NCBI GenBank assembly: GCA_963975885.1
Contig: CAXBIS010000009.1
Location: 66,904 to 130,903, forward strand
Length of the DNA: 64,000 nt
Direction: 5' to 3'
Origin: Pseudazoarcus sp963975885
GTDB lineage: Bacteria > Pseudomonadota > Gammaproteobacteria > Burkholderiales > Rhodocyclaceae
Part shown: piece after piece, positions 51,435 through 60,633 of the stretch
How positions within the stretch are numbered: position 1 is the first letter of the stretch
Layout of the letters: every line of letters starts with the position of its first letter
The notes under the pieces: model-generated
Told to the model about the DNA's origin: nothing
Seen by the model: only the letters and a program-made list of their open reading frames with translations
The model's database searches: none
Position numbers and translations under genes: made by a program

Positions 51435-54260
51435 ATGAACGCGATTACCAAGAACGAAGTGGCCCAGTCGGAAGCGCCGATGGTCACCTTCACGCTCAAT
51501 GGCCGTGAAGTGAGCGGCCGAGAAGACGAGACCATTCTCGACGTCGCCAAGCGCGAGGGCATCCCCGTCCCGCACCTGTGCTACATGGACGGGCTCGAGA
51601 CGGCCGGCAACTGCCGTTCCTGTGTTGTAGAGATCGAGGGTGAGCGCGTACTCGCGCCCTCGTGCTGCCGTCACCCGTCGAACAACATGAAGGTGGTGAC
51701 CGACAGTGAGCGCGCCGTCAAGTCGCAGAAGCTGGTGCTCGAGCTGCTGCAGTCGGACATGCCCGAGACTGAATACACGCGCCACAACGAAGTCGATTTC
51801 TGGTCGCAGAAGCTGGGCGTGGGCAAGCCGCGCTTTGCGCCGCGCGAACAACCGGTAATGGACTTGTCTCACCCGGCCATTGCGGTGAATCTGGATGCCT
51901 GCATTCAGTGCACGCGCTGCCTGCGCGCCTGCCGTGACGAGCAGGTCAATGACGTCATCGGTCTGGCCTTCCGTGGCAACCACGCCAAGATCGTCTTCGA
52001 CATGGACGACCCGATGGGGGCGTCCACCTGCGTGGCCTGTGGCGAGTGCGTACAGGCCTGCCCGACCGGTGCGCTGATGCCGGCGCGCGACGTTGCGCTG
52101 ACCGTGCCCGACAAGCAGGTCGAGTCGGTATGCCCGTTCTGCGGCGTGGGCTGCCAGCTCACGTACAACGTCAAGGACAACAAGATCATGTACGTCGAGG
52201 GTCGCGACGGCCCGGCCAACGAGAAGCGCCTGTGCGTCAAGGGTCGCTACGGCTTCGACTACGCTCACCACCCGCAGCGTCTGACCAAGCCGCTGATCCG
52301 TCGTGAGGACGCGCCCAAGAGCGGTGACTTCCTGATGGATCCGGACAACGTCATGGATATCTTCCGCGAGGCGAGCTGGGAGGAGGCGCTGGAACTGGCC
52401 GGTGGCGGTCTGCGCAAGATCCGCGACGAGCACGGCAAGAAGTCGCTCGCCGGTTTCGGTTCGGCCAAGGGCTCGAACGAAGAGGCCTACCTGTTCCAGA
52501 AGCTGGTGCGTACCGGTTTCGGCTGCAACAACGTCGACCACTGCACGCGCCTGTGTCACGCCTCGTCGGTCGTGGCCCTGCTCGAGGGTATCGGTTCGGG
52601 TGCGGTGTCCAACCCGGTGATGGACGTGGCCAAGGCCGAGGTCGTGATCCTGATCGGCGCCAACCCGATCGTGAACCACCCGGTCGCAGCGAGCTGGATC
52701 AAGAATGCCACCAAGGCCGGTACCAAGCTGATCGTGATGGATCCGCGCCGCACCGACATCGCGCGCTATGCGCACCGCGTGCTGCAGTTCAAGCCGGACA
52801 TGGATGTGCCGCTGCTCAACGCGATGATGAACGTCATCGTCACCGAAGGTCTGGTCGACAAGGACTTCATCGCCAGCCGCACCAGCGGTTACGAGGAGAT
52901 CGAGAAGAACGTCGCCGAGTACACGCCGGAGAAGATGGCCCCGATCTGCGGCATCGACGCCGAGACCATCCGTTATGTCGCGCGTATGTATGCCACATCC
53001 AAGGCCTCGATGATTCTGTGGGGCATGGGCATCTCGCAGCACGTGCATGGCACGGACAACGCACGCTGCTTGATCGCGCTGTCGCTGATGACCGGTCAGA
53101 TCGGCAAGCCCGGATCCGGCCTGCACCCGCTGCGCGGTCAGAACAACGTGCAGGGTGCGTCAGACGCCGGTCTCATTCCGATGGTCTATCCGGACTACCA
53201 GAGCGTGGCCGATGCCGGGATTCGCTCGAAGTTCGCGAAGGCCTGGAACGTGTCGGAAGACTCGCTGGATCCGAATCCCGGCTTGACCGTGGTCGAGATC
53301 ATGCACGCCATCGATCGTGGCGAGATTCGCGGCATGTACGTGCAGGGCGAAAACCCCGCGATGTCGGACCCGGACGCCAACCATGCGCGTCACAGCCTTG
53401 CTTCGCTTGATCTGCTGGTCGTTCAGGACATCTTCCTGACCGAAACCGCATATCTGGCCGACGTGATCCTGCCGGCCTCGGCCTTCCCCGAGAAGGACGG
53501 TACCTTTACCAACACCGACCGACTGGTGCAGATGGGCCGTGCCGCCATCGATACCCCGGGCGAAGCGCGTCAGGACCTGTGGATCATTCAGGACATCGCC
53601 AACAAGCTCGGCTGCGGCTGGGACTACAAGCACGTCTCCGAGGTGTTCGACGAGATGCGCAAGACGATGCCGAGCATCGCCGGCATCACCTGGGATCGCC
53701 TCGAGCGTGAACATGCCGTGGTCTATCCGTGCGAGAAAGAGGGCGATCCGGGCGATCCGGTGGTCTTCGTCGACGACTTCCCGACCAAGACCGGGCGTGC
53801 GCGCTTCGTACCGGCCGACATCATCCCGGCCGCCGAGCAACCTGACGCCGAGTACCCGATGGTGCTGATCACCGGTCGTCAGCTTGAGCACTGGCACACG
53901 GGTTCGATGACGCGTCGCGCATCGATGCTCGATGCCCTCGAGCCGGATCCGACTGCGCAGATCCACCCGCTCGACATGGCGGAGATGGGTGTCGCGCCGG
54001 GCGATCTGGTGACGATCGAGTCGCGTCGCGGCAAGGTCTCGATGTGGGCGCGCGCCGACGAGGGCACGCCGCGGGGTGCCGTGTTCGTGGCCTTCGCCTA
54101 TTACGAGGCGGCGATCAATACGCTGACCAACGCCGCGCTCGACCCCGCAGCCAAGATCCCCGAGTTCAAGTACTGCGCTGTGCGCATCACCTCGGGTGGT
54201 ACGGAGCCGGTGCAGTCGAGCTACGGTGGCGGCAAGCTGCTCGACGTCGCGCTCAACTGA
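51435..54260 (+). CDS. fdh1A: NAD-linked formate dehydrogenase catalytic alpha subunit (Mo/W-bisMGD, FDH1A-like)
   Basis: 941 residues. N-terminal 2Fe-2S domain (HLCYMDGLETAGNCRSC), two 4Fe-4S clusters (CIQCTRCLRAC, CVACGECVQACP, about 155-215), then the molybdopterin domain with its own cluster (CPFCGVGC). Active-site residue is Cys374 in HCTRLCHASS; no in-frame UGA, so not a selenoenzyme. Oxidises formate to CO2, releasing electrons to the beta subunit and NAD+. Molybdenum or tungsten cannot be told from sequence; FDH1A of Methylorubrum uses tungsten. No fdsC/fdsD-like maturation gene follows. Confidence 0.95.
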   Translation: MNAITKNEVAQSEAPMVTFTLNGREVSGREDETILDVAKREGIPVPHLCYMDGLETAGNCRSCVVEIEGERVLAPSCCRHPSNNMKVVTDSERAVKSQKLVLELLQSDMPETEYTRHNEVDFWSQKLGVGKPRFAPREQPVMDLSHPAIAVNLDACIQCTRCLRACRDEQVNDVIGLAFRGNHAKIVFDMDDPMGASTCVACGECVQACPTGALMPARDVALTVPDKQVESVCPFCGVGCQLTYNVKDNKIMYVEGRDGPANEKRLCVKGRYGFDYAHHPQRLTKPLIRREDAPKSGDFLMDPDNVMDIFREASWEEALELAGGGLRKIRDEHGKKSLAGFGSAKGSNEEAYLFQKLVRTGFGCNNVDHCTRLCHASSVVALLEGIGSGAVSNPVMDVAKAEVVILIGANPIVNHPVAASWIKNATKAGTKLIVMDPRRTDIARYAHRVLQFKPDMDVPLLNAMMNVIVTEGLVDKDFIASRTSGYEEIEKNVAEYTPEKMAPICGIDAETIRYVARMYATSKASMILWGMGISQHVHGTDNARCLIALSLMTGQIGKPGSGLHPLRGQNNVQGASDAGLIPMVYPDYQSVADAGIRSKFAKAWNVSEDSLDPNPGLTVVEIMHAIDRGEIRGMYVQGENPAMSDPDANHARHSLASLDLLVVQDIFLTETAYLADVILPASAFPEKDGTFTNTDRLVQMGRAAIDTPGEARQDLWIIQDIANKLGCGWDYKHVSEVFDEMRKTMPSIAGITWDRLEREHAVVYPCEKEGDPGDPVVFVDDFPTKTGRARFVPADIIPAAEQPDAEYPMVLITGRQLEHWHTGSMTRRASMLDALEPDPTAQIHPLDMAEMGVAPGDLVTIESRRGKVSMWARADEGTPRGAVFVAFAYYEAAINTLTNAALDPAAKIPEFKYCAVRITSGGTEPVQSSYGGGKLLDVALN

Positions 54261-54311
54261 GTGCGTCCTTTGCTGATCGACGGCCCGGGGTGACCCGGCC
54301 CGTCGAGCAAG

Positions 54312-54341
54312 AAAAAGCCCGGACCATGGTCCGGGCTTTTT
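54312..54341. terminator. Bidirectional terminator between fdh1A and the quinone oxidoreductase gene
   Basis: 30-nt perfect palindrome, AAAAAGCCCGGACC and its complement GGTCCGGGCTTTTT with a two-base centre. U-tracts form in both directions, ending the fdh operon and the convergent oxidoreductase transcript. Confidence 0.92.
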
Positions 54342-54357
54342 GTCGTTGGAGCGGGTG

Positions 54358-55344
54358 TCAGGCGTCTGCGACCGTGAGCACGATCTTGCCGATGTGCTGG
54401 CTCGATTCCATCAACTCGTGGGCCTTGGCGGCTTGCTCGAGCGGGAAGGTCTTGTAGACCACCGGCTTGATCTTGCCCGCGTCCATCAAGGGCCAGACGT
54501 GTTCCCTGAGCTTTGCGGCGATGGCCGCCTTGAACTCGTCCGAGCGCGGACGCAGCGTCGAGCCGGTGACGGTCAGGCGCCGGATCAGGATCGGGCCCAG
54601 CGGCACTTCGGCCTTGCCACCACCGAGCAACGCGATGAACACCAGCCTGCCGTCGTTGGCCAGACACTTGATCTCGCGCGGGACGTAGTCACCGCCCACC
54701 ATGTCGAGAATGACGTCTACGCCCTTGCCTCCGGTGGCCTGCTTGACCACGTCGACGAAGTCTTCGGTCTTGTAGTTGATGCCGATCTCGGCGCCCAGCG
54801 CGACGCAGGCCTTGACCTTCTCTTCGCTGCCGGCCGTGGCGAACACGCGGTGACCGAGCGCGTGAGCGATCTGGATTGCCGTGACGCCGATACCCGACGT
54901 GCCGCCCTGAACGAGCAGGCTCTCGCCTGGAGAGAGCGTGCCGCGATCGAATACATTGCTCCACACCGTGAAGCAGGTCTCCGGCAAGGATGCGGCTTCG
55001 ACCGGTGAATATCCCTGAGGGATCGGCAGGCACTGGCCCGCATGGGCCAGGCAGTACTCGGCGTAGCCGCCGCCGTGTACCAGCGCGCACACCATGTCGC
55101 CCTTCTTCAGTCCGGTGCCGGCCAGCTCGCCGTCGACGATCTCGCCCGCAACCTCGAGGCCCGGCAGGTCGGAGGCGCCCGGCGGCACCGGGTAGCTGCC
55201 GGTGCGTTGCAGTACGTCGGGGCGGTTGACGCCGGCCGCATGGACGCGGATCAGAACTTCGCCCGCGCGAGGTTGCGGCACGGGTCGCTCGCAAAGCTGC
55301 AATACCTCGGGAGCACCGGGCTGGGTAATTTCGATGGCGCGCAT
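54358..55344 (-). CDS. NAD(P)H:quinone oxidoreductase, zeta-crystallin/PIG3-like MDR
   Basis: 328 residues from the ATG at 55344 with a perfect AGGAGG; longer in-frame starts are rejected. Medium-chain dehydrogenase/reductase without zinc ligands: MRAIEITQPGAPEVL, RPDVLQRTGSYPVPPGASDLPGLEVAGEI, nucleotide-binding LLVQGGTSGIGVTAIQIA, ending FPLEQAAKAHELMESSQHIGKIVL. This is the PIG3/TP53I3-like branch, NADPH-dependent quinone reductases. It is monocistronic and divergent from frc2; a link with oxalate metabolism is positional only. Confidence 0.9.
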   Translation of the reverse strand: MRAIEITQPGAPEVLQLCERPVPQPRAGEVLIRVHAAGVNRPDVLQRTGSYPVPPGASDLPGLEVAGEIVDGELAGTGLKKGDMVCALVHGGGYAEYCLAHAGQCLPIPQGYSPVEAASLPETCFTVWSNVFDRGTLSPGESLLVQGGTSGIGVTAIQIAHALGHRVFATAGSEEKVKACVALGAEIGINYKTEDFVDVVKQATGGKGVDVILDMVGGDYVPREIKCLANDGRLVFIALLGGGKAEVPLGPILIRRLTVTGSTLRPRSDEFKAAIAAKLREHVWPLMDAGKIKPVVYKTFPLEQAAKAHELMESSQHIGKIVLTVADA

Positions 55345-55776
55345 GAAGTGTCGTCCTCCTGCTGTGGGTTCGGTGTCGCCTCTCTGGCGACACGGGAAGC
55401 GCTTTTGTAGCGCCGAATATGCGATTATACCGCCCCGGCCCGCCCGGCCTCGCGTTGCCCGGACGGCTGAAGTTGACGTGCTGGTTGCGCCCAAAACTAT
55501 GTTGAACCTTTGCAGTTGCGCGATTTTTCAAGCGAATCAGCCTGCTGTGGTGCAGTCGCGGCATGCCTTCGACATGCGCGGTGTCCGTGATAGGTATAAT
55601 CCGGACTTGTCAGATTCGCCCTGCTACGAACCACGTTTTATTGACCGACGTCATTGATGGTGTTCTGACGCCGTCGCTACCATGCGAGCCTTTGCGTCCG
55701 CATGGCGGGCGAGGGGCGCGCGACCAGCGGCTCCGACAGGATTTCTGGCACAAGCTACGGGTAAGAGGAGAGTTCC
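55345..55776 (+). promoter_or_regulatory. Control region upstream of frc2
   Basis: 432 bp without a gene. A consensus TATAAT stands at 55595-55600 without a good -35. At 55641-55654 TTGACCGACGTCAT matches the FNR-type box except for the last base; TACCAT begins 30.5 bp from its centre (55678). A ribosome site AAGAGGAGAG precedes the frc2 start. Confidence 0.5.
55641..55654. promoter_or_regulatory. FNR/Crp-type box upstream of frc2 (one mismatch)
   Basis: TTGAC-CGAC-GTCAT, one base away from a perfect TTGAC-N4-GTCAA. Centre 55647.5; the -10-like TACCAT at 55678-55683 lies at the same 30.5-bp spacing as in the oxc and fdh promoters. Predicted leader about 88 nt. Confidence 0.55.
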
Positions 55777-57024
55777 ATGAGTAAAGCGCTGGAAGGCGTT
55801 CGCGTCCTAGATTTCACCCATGTTCAGTCCGGCCCGAGTTGCACGCAGCTGCTGGCGTGGTTCGGTGCGGACGTGATCAAGGTCGAGCGTCCCGGAGTGG
55901 GCGACGCGACCCGCGCGCAGTTGCGCGACATTCCGGGCGTGGACAGCCTCTATTTCACGATGCTCAACCACAACAAGCGCTCGGTCACGCTCGACACCAA
56001 GAACCAGAAGGGCAAGGAAGTCCTCGAGCGTCTGATCAAGCAGTGCGACGTGATGGTCGAGAATTTCGCCCCTGGTGCGCTCGATCGCATGGGTTTCACC
56101 TGGGAGCGAATCCAGGAACTCAACCCCAAGATGGTTCTCGCTTCGGTCAAGGGCTTCGGCCCCGGCCCGTACGAAGACTGCAAGGTCTATGAGAACGTCG
56201 CCCAGTGCACCGGTGGCTCGGCCTCGACCACCGGCTTCGAGGATGGGCCCCCGATGGTCACCGGCTCGCAGATCGGCGACAGCGGCACCGGCCTGCACCT
56301 CGCGCTGGGGGTGGTCACCGCGCTGTATCAGGCCAAGGTGACCGGCCAGGGTCAGAAGGTGCTCGCACCGATGCAGGACGCGGTACTCAATCTCTGCCGC
56401 GTCAAGCTGCGCGACCAGCAGCGCCTTGAGCGCACCGGCACCATGAAGGAGTATCCGCAGTACTCGAACGGAAAGTTCGGCGATACCGTGCCGCGTGCGG
56501 GCAACGCTTCGGGTGGTGGTCAACCGGGCTGGATTCTCAAGTGCAAGGGCTGGGAAACCGACAACAACGCCTACATCTACTTCATCACCCAGGCCGCGGT
56601 GTGGGCGCCGATCTGCAAGATCATCGGCAAGGACGAGTGGATCGACGACCCGGAGTACGCGACGCCCGAGGCGCGCCTGCCCAAGCTCGAGTCGATCTTC
56701 GCGACCATCGAGGAGTGGACCAAGACCAAGACCAAGTTCGAGGCCATGGACATCCTCAACAAGTTCGACATCCCCTGTGGCCCGATTCTGTCGATGAAGG
56801 AAATCGCCTATGAGCCGTCGCTGCGTGCCACCGGCACCATCGTCGAAGTCGATCATCCGGAGCGCGGCAAATATCTGACGGTCGGCAACCCGATCAAGCT
56901 CTCGGGCAGTCCCACCGAAGTGACCCGCTCGCCGCTGCTTGGGGAGCACACGGACGAGGTGCTTGCCCAGCTTGGCTACAGCGCGGACGAGATTCAGGCG
57001 ATGCGCGCCGAGAAGGCGGTCTGA
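55777..57024 (+). CDS. frc: Formyl-CoA:oxalate CoA-transferase, second copy
   Basis: 415 residues, strongly similar along its whole length to the first Frc (most positions identical by eye) with the same start and end. Catalytic aspartate at Asp168 (GSQIGDSGTGLH), one residue earlier because of a one-residue gap before it (FGPGPYED versus FSDGHHYED). GGGQPG glycine loop present, preceded by Ser in place of the first Gly. Either an isoenzyme with other expression or one with a different acceptor such as succinate or another dicarboxylate. It has its own promoter region with an FNR-type box and is followed by a hairpin. Confidence 0.93.
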   Translation: MSKALEGVRVLDFTHVQSGPSCTQLLAWFGADVIKVERPGVGDATRAQLRDIPGVDSLYFTMLNHNKRSVTLDTKNQKGKEVLERLIKQCDVMVENFAPGALDRMGFTWERIQELNPKMVLASVKGFGPGPYEDCKVYENVAQCTGGSASTTGFEDGPPMVTGSQIGDSGTGLHLALGVVTALYQAKVTGQGQKVLAPMQDAVLNLCRVKLRDQQRLERTGTMKEYPQYSNGKFGDTVPRAGNASGGGQPGWILKCKGWETDNNAYIYFITQAAVWAPICKIIGKDEWIDDPEYATPEARLPKLESIFATIEEWTKTKTKFEAMDILNKFDIPCGPILSMKEIAYEPSLRATGTIVEVDHPERGKYLTVGNPIKLSGSPTEVTRSPLLGEHTDEVLAQLGYSADEIQAMRAEKAV

Positions 57025-57051
57025 GGACCTCCTTGCAGCTTGTTCCGAATC

Positions 57052-57088
57052 CCGGCCCGGCGCGCCCGCAAGCGGTACGCCGGGCCGG
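57052..57088 (+). terminator. GC-rich hairpin after frc2
   Basis: CCGGCCCGGCG (57052-57062) pairs with CGCCGGGCCGG (57078-57088) around a 15-base loop. No U-tract, so more likely an RNA 3'-end stabiliser or Rho-dependent stop than an intrinsic terminator. Confidence 0.4.
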
Positions 57089-57193
57089 CCTTCGTCCGGG
57101 GCCGCCGGCTGGCTCGGAGCGCATGTCATAATCACCATCTGGCGACGCCTGCACAGGCGCGCAAGATTCACTGAATTTGCAACCGGACCGACC

Positions 57194-57505
57194 ATGGATC
57201 ATCACGAATTCGTCGAAGCTTACAAGAACGACACGCTCAACGCCTTCGTGTCGCAGAAGGTCGCCGCGGACTATCTCTCCCGCCGGCTGTGGCTCCCGCT
57301 GATCAGACTCCCAATGGTCGGTGGTGCCGTCGCGCTGGCCCTGATCGGCTGGCTGATCACCGGCATCATCCTCTTCGTGCTGGCCTTTGCCATCCCTCAC
57401 CTGATCAAGAAGAATTCCGTTGCGATCGTGATGTATCAGGCGCTGCACGACGCGGAGACTTATCACGACCTGCGCGAATCGGGCGTGCTCGAAGTATACG
57501 AATGA
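57194..57505 (+). CDS. Small membrane protein of unknown function
   Basis: 103 residues from the ATG at 57194; the frame is open upstream but into the 3' end of frc2. A polar N-terminus (DHHEFVEAYKNDTLNAFVSQKVAADYLSRR) is followed by one long hydrophobic hairpin (about 40-72, LPMVGGAVALALIGWLITGIILFVLAFAIPHLI) that may be two short helices, and a charged C-terminal tail ending VLEVYE. No family recognised and no strong ribosome site. The next gene begins 37 bp later, so the two are probably co-transcribed. Confidence 0.6.
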   Translation: MDHHEFVEAYKNDTLNAFVSQKVAADYLSRRLWLPLIRLPMVGGAVALALIGWLITGIILFVLAFAIPHLIKKNSVAIVMYQALHDAETYHDLRESGVLEVYE

Positions 57506-57542
57506 GCGTCCCGGGTCCTCTACGCAGCCTCGGGATTGGTCC

Positions 57543-59363
57543 GTGAGTGGCGAGAAGCGTGGTTTCGCGACCTGCCCTCCGGCAGGAGAGGGTTCCGGCC
57601 CGTGGAACCCCGGACTCGGTCCGGAGTTGCCGCGTCACCTGCTGCCGCTGTCGACCATCTTCCGCCCCGAAAACGTCTTCAACAGCGTCGAGCATGCTCA
57701 CGAGGCGCGTGACTTTACCGGGCTTGAACTGCAGGAACTGGTGGTGTTTCGCCCGCAGCGCCTCGTGCTGCATGAATTGCTGATCCGCATCACGTCCGAT
57801 CTGTCGGTGCCCGCCGGGAGTCTGTACGAAGAACTCGGCATCAACTTCCGCAAGATGGCCGACTGCATCGATCAGGGCTGGATCGCTCCGCGCATGGACG
57901 ACATCGTCGGCGAGTACGAGCGGATGCGCACGGAACTCGAGAACTTCATCGACGAAGAGCTGGGCGCCACGATCTTCCGGCCTGCACCCGCAGAGCCGGA
58001 GCGTGGTGGTCTGTGGGCAGGCGTGTCCCGTCTGTTCGGCCGCGGCGAGCCGGCGGAGGCCCAAGACGATGCCGGTCCTGAACACGAGGAGCGGGTGCGG
58101 CGCGAATGGGGGCGCAAGGCCTGTTGCGAAGACGACCCGATGCGGCGTGCGGCGTATCGGGCCCTGTCGCGCGCAGTCTCGGCGATGCATATCAAGCACG
58201 GACGCATGTGGGCTGATCGCGATGTGCTTGCCCGTCTGGCGGTCGGCATGGCCGCCAATGACTATTGCAGCGAGGCGATCGGCCGGCTGATCGAGCCGTG
58301 GATCGAGGAGGCCGCGACGCAGCTCGGATACGTGCGCCTGCCCGCACAGGCGCGCCCGATCGTGCTCAATACCAAGGGCGCGTCGGCATCGGGCAAGAGC
58401 ACGTTGCGCCCGATGCAGGAACGCCTCGTCGAGCGTATTGGTGAGCGTTGGGTGGATTTCGCGCTGATCAGCCCCGACATCTGGCGCAAGTACCTGCTCG
58501 ACTACGCCTCGCTGGGCCAGGCCTCTATGTACGCCGGTGCGCTCACCGGGATCGAACTCGAGATCATCGATCACAAGCTGGACCGCTACATGGCGCGCAA
58601 GGCCGAGGGGGGTGAGATGTCGCATCTGCTCATCGACCGCTTCCGTTTCGACAGCTTCGCGCTCGATTCCGATCAGGCCGGCAGCAACCTGCTCACGCGC
58701 TTCGGCCACCTGATCTACATCTTCTTCATGATCACGCCGCCGCACGAGACGGTCGAACGCGCCTGGCTGCGCGGTCTGCAGTTCGGGCGCTTCAAGTCGG
58801 TGGAGGATCTCCTTGCGCACAACATCGAGGCCTATTCGGGCATGCCCGAGATCTTCTTTACATGGGCCCTTCGCACAAACAAGTCGGTGCACTACGAGTT
58901 TCTCGACAACAGCGTTCCCAAGGGCGAGACCCCGCAGACCGTGGCCTTCGGTTGGAACGGCGACATGAATGTGCTCGACGTGAAGGGCTTGGTGGACGTC
59001 GAGCGTTATCGCAAGATCAACGTGCACGCCGGCTGCCCGGAGGCGGTCTATCCGCCGCCCGAACAGATGGCGGTCGAACAGAACACGCTGTTCCTGTTGC
59101 AGTGCATTCGTCGAATCCCCAGCGTCAATTTCGTGCACCGCGCGAGCGGTCGCATCTATGCGCGTTTCGAGGCGGCCAAACTGGCCTGGGTGGATGCGGC
59201 AATGCTCGAGTCGGCGTTCGAGCAACCCGAGGTGCGAGAAGCGCTGACCGCCGTCGCTCCCGAGATCGTGACCCGGCCGCGCGACGATCCCGCCGCGGCG
59301 CAGCAGCAGCGCGAAGCCCTGCAGGCGGCGCGCTTCCATACGCTGGGACGTTGGGGCGAGTGA
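57543..59363 (+). CDS. Uncharacterised P-loop protein with zeta-toxin/kinase-like core
   Basis: 606 residues from a GTG; no ATG occurs in frame until residue 105, so the start is uncertain. The first 270 residues are helical and of unknown fold, with a charged, low-complexity linker about 148-190. A P-loop follows: GASASGKST (279-287). Downstream LISPDIWRKYLLDY, HLLIDRFRFD (Walker-B-like, about 361-370) and TPPHETVERAWLRGLQFGR (about 398-416) resemble the order of elements in zeta-toxin/AAA_33-type small-molecule kinases. The last 150 residues are again unfamiliar. Neither a toxin-antitoxin pair nor a named family can be claimed. Lies between the small membrane protein and a DsbA-family gene. 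Confidence 0.7.
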   Translation: MSGEKRGFATCPPAGEGSGPWNPGLGPELPRHLLPLSTIFRPENVFNSVEHAHEARDFTGLELQELVVFRPQRLVLHELLIRITSDLSVPAGSLYEELGINFRKMADCIDQGWIAPRMDDIVGEYERMRTELENFIDEELGATIFRPAPAEPERGGLWAGVSRLFGRGEPAEAQDDAGPEHEERVRREWGRKACCEDDPMRRAAYRALSRAVSAMHIKHGRMWADRDVLARLAVGMAANDYCSEAIGRLIEPWIEEAATQLGYVRLPAQARPIVLNTKGASASGKSTLRPMQERLVERIGERWVDFALISPDIWRKYLLDYASLGQASMYAGALTGIELEIIDHKLDRYMARKAEGGEMSHLLIDRFRFDSFALDSDQAGSNLLTRFGHLIYIFFMITPPHETVERAWLRGLQFGRFKSVEDLLAHNIEAYSGMPEIFFTWALRTNKSVHYEFLDNSVPKGETPQTVAFGWNGDMNVLDVKGLVDVERYRKINVHAGCPEAVYPPPEQMAVEQNTLFLLQCIRRIPSVNFVHRASGRIYARFEAAKLAWVDAAMLESAFEQPEVREALTAVAPEIVTRPRDDPAAAQQQREALQAARFHTLGRWGE

Positions 59364-59451
59364 TCGAACTTTTTCGCCGACGCTGGTCCTAGGGCCTGTG
59401 ATTCGGCCCGAAGGGGCCGCGCGCCGACGTTCATGACAATCCGGAGAAGCA

Positions 59452-60135
59452 ATGAAGCAGTTCTCGATCGAAATCTATTCCGACATCGTGTGCCCCTGGT
59501 GCTACGTCGGCAAGCGCTACATCGACAAGGCGCTCGAGCACTACCGTCGGCTGTATGCGAAGGAGCGCCAGCCCGAGGTCTCGTGGCTGCCGTTTCAGTT
59601 GCACGCCGCGTTGCCGCGCGAGGGCGTCGATCGCAAGGAGTATCTCAAGCGTCGCTATCCGGGCAAGGCCAACGACCCGATGATGTTCGCCGATGCTGAA
59701 CGGGCTGGCCGGCAGATGGGAATCGAATATCGCTTCGACCGTATCGAGGTCCAGCCGAATACGCTCGACGCTCATCGGCTGCTGCGTTTCGCAGAACGGG
59801 CCGGATTGCGCGAGACGGTTGCCGAGCCGCTCTATCGCGCCTATTTCATCGAAGGTCGCAACCTGTCGAGTCACGATGAGTTGATCGCCATCGGTGGTGA
59901 GTGCGGACTCGAGGTCGAAGCCCTGCGTGCGTATTTGGACAGCGATGTCGACATCGACTGGGTGCAGACGGTCGATGCACGGGCAAAGCGCCTCGGGATC
60001 ACCACCGTGCCCTTCATCGTGCTCAACGGCAGACGCGGCATGTCAGGCAATACGCAGCCGGCACGTATCCTCGAAGCCTTCGAATGGGCGCGGCGTGACT
60101 ATGCGCGTCCCAAGTGGTTGCCGTCGTTCTTCTAG
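59452..60135 (+). CDS. DsbA-family oxidoreductase (FrnE/HCCA isomerase-like)
   Basis: 227 residues, no signal peptide, so cytoplasmic. CPWC active site near the start (SDIVCPWCYVGK), cis-Pro region GITTVPFIVLNGRRGMSG near residue 190. The FrnE subfamily catalyses thiol-disulfide exchange in polyketide pathways or oxidative stress response; a glutathione-dependent isomerase role is less likely because the CxxC motif is intact. Terminated before a long gap containing the tctC control region. Confidence 0.85.
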   Translation: MKQFSIEIYSDIVCPWCYVGKRYIDKALEHYRRLYAKERQPEVSWLPFQLHAALPREGVDRKEYLKRRYPGKANDPMMFADAERAGRQMGIEYRFDRIEVQPNTLDAHRLLRFAERAGLRETVAEPLYRAYFIEGRNLSSHDELIAIGGECGLEVEALRAYLDSDVDIDWVQTVDARAKRLGITTVPFIVLNGRRGMSGNTQPARILEAFEWARRDYARPKWLPSFF

Positions 60136-60633
60136 CCTGGATGGCGAGCGGTGCTTCTCGCTCACTATCCATCGCTTTCTTTATCCGAAACGTAAGCACC
60201 CCGTAAGTCCAGGCTTTCCGGGGTGTTGCGAGCATCCCGCCGAACCGGCTCGATCGAGTTCGTTCAAGCCTATTGGCATAAGCACATCGGCATTGCGCGA
60301 GTCGATCGTCATTCTGGCGCGTGCTGTCCACATCGCGCTAGCGTTTACCCGAATTCCCTTGTGTGGCCAAGCATGCGACCTTGCGACCCGTGTCGTGGCG
60401 TACTTGCGGCGACGCCCGGAGAATGTTGACCGCGGTCAACATTTCCCGGACGAAGGGCTTGTCAGCTACGCAACATCCTTTATCCTTGGATCAACGAGGC
60501 TTATGAAGGCCTCGATAAAAAATTTTATTGAGACAAGCCGGCTCCCCATCTGTTCCGCGGGGTTCCGGCGATCGAATCGGAAGTGCCGGGAAATTTCCGG
60601 AACGTCCGGTAATCACCTAAGGAGGATCATCGA
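60136..60633 (+). promoter_or_regulatory. Control region and leader of the tctCBA operon
   Basis: 498 bp without a gene. A 15-base-loop hairpin CACCCCG/CGGGGTG near 60197-60225 may end the DsbA-family transcript. A 20-bp perfect palindrome stands at 60423-60442. Beyond it are a GAGGC/GCCTC dyad (60496-60513), an A/T-rich inverted repeat (60511-60532) and a near-palindrome CCGGGAAATTTCCGG. The region ends with TAAGGAGG before tctC. A -10 at the 30.5-bp spacing is not seen; TATCCT at 60481 is the best nearby candidate. Confidence 0.5.
60423..60442. promoter_or_regulatory. 20-bp palindrome with perfect FNR/Crp-type core upstream of tctC
   Basis: ATGTTGACCGCGGTCAACAT is a perfect inverted repeat; its core TTGACCGCGGTCAA (60426-60439) has the same arms as the box between the regulator and oxc (TTGACC-N2-GGTCAA). 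It is the most symmetrical of the four boxes. No -10 at the usual distance, so the site may be class I (farther upstream) or repressive. Confidence 0.7.

Noticed and set aside
51435..54260. Selenocysteine in the formate dehydrogenase alpha subunit
   Set aside because: The active-site codon at 52554-52556 is TGT (Cys374); there is no in-frame TGA.
57543..59363. Zeta-toxin/epsilon-antitoxin pair
   Set aside because: The protein is far larger than zeta toxins and the adjacent small gene encodes a membrane protein, not an antitoxin-like helical protein.
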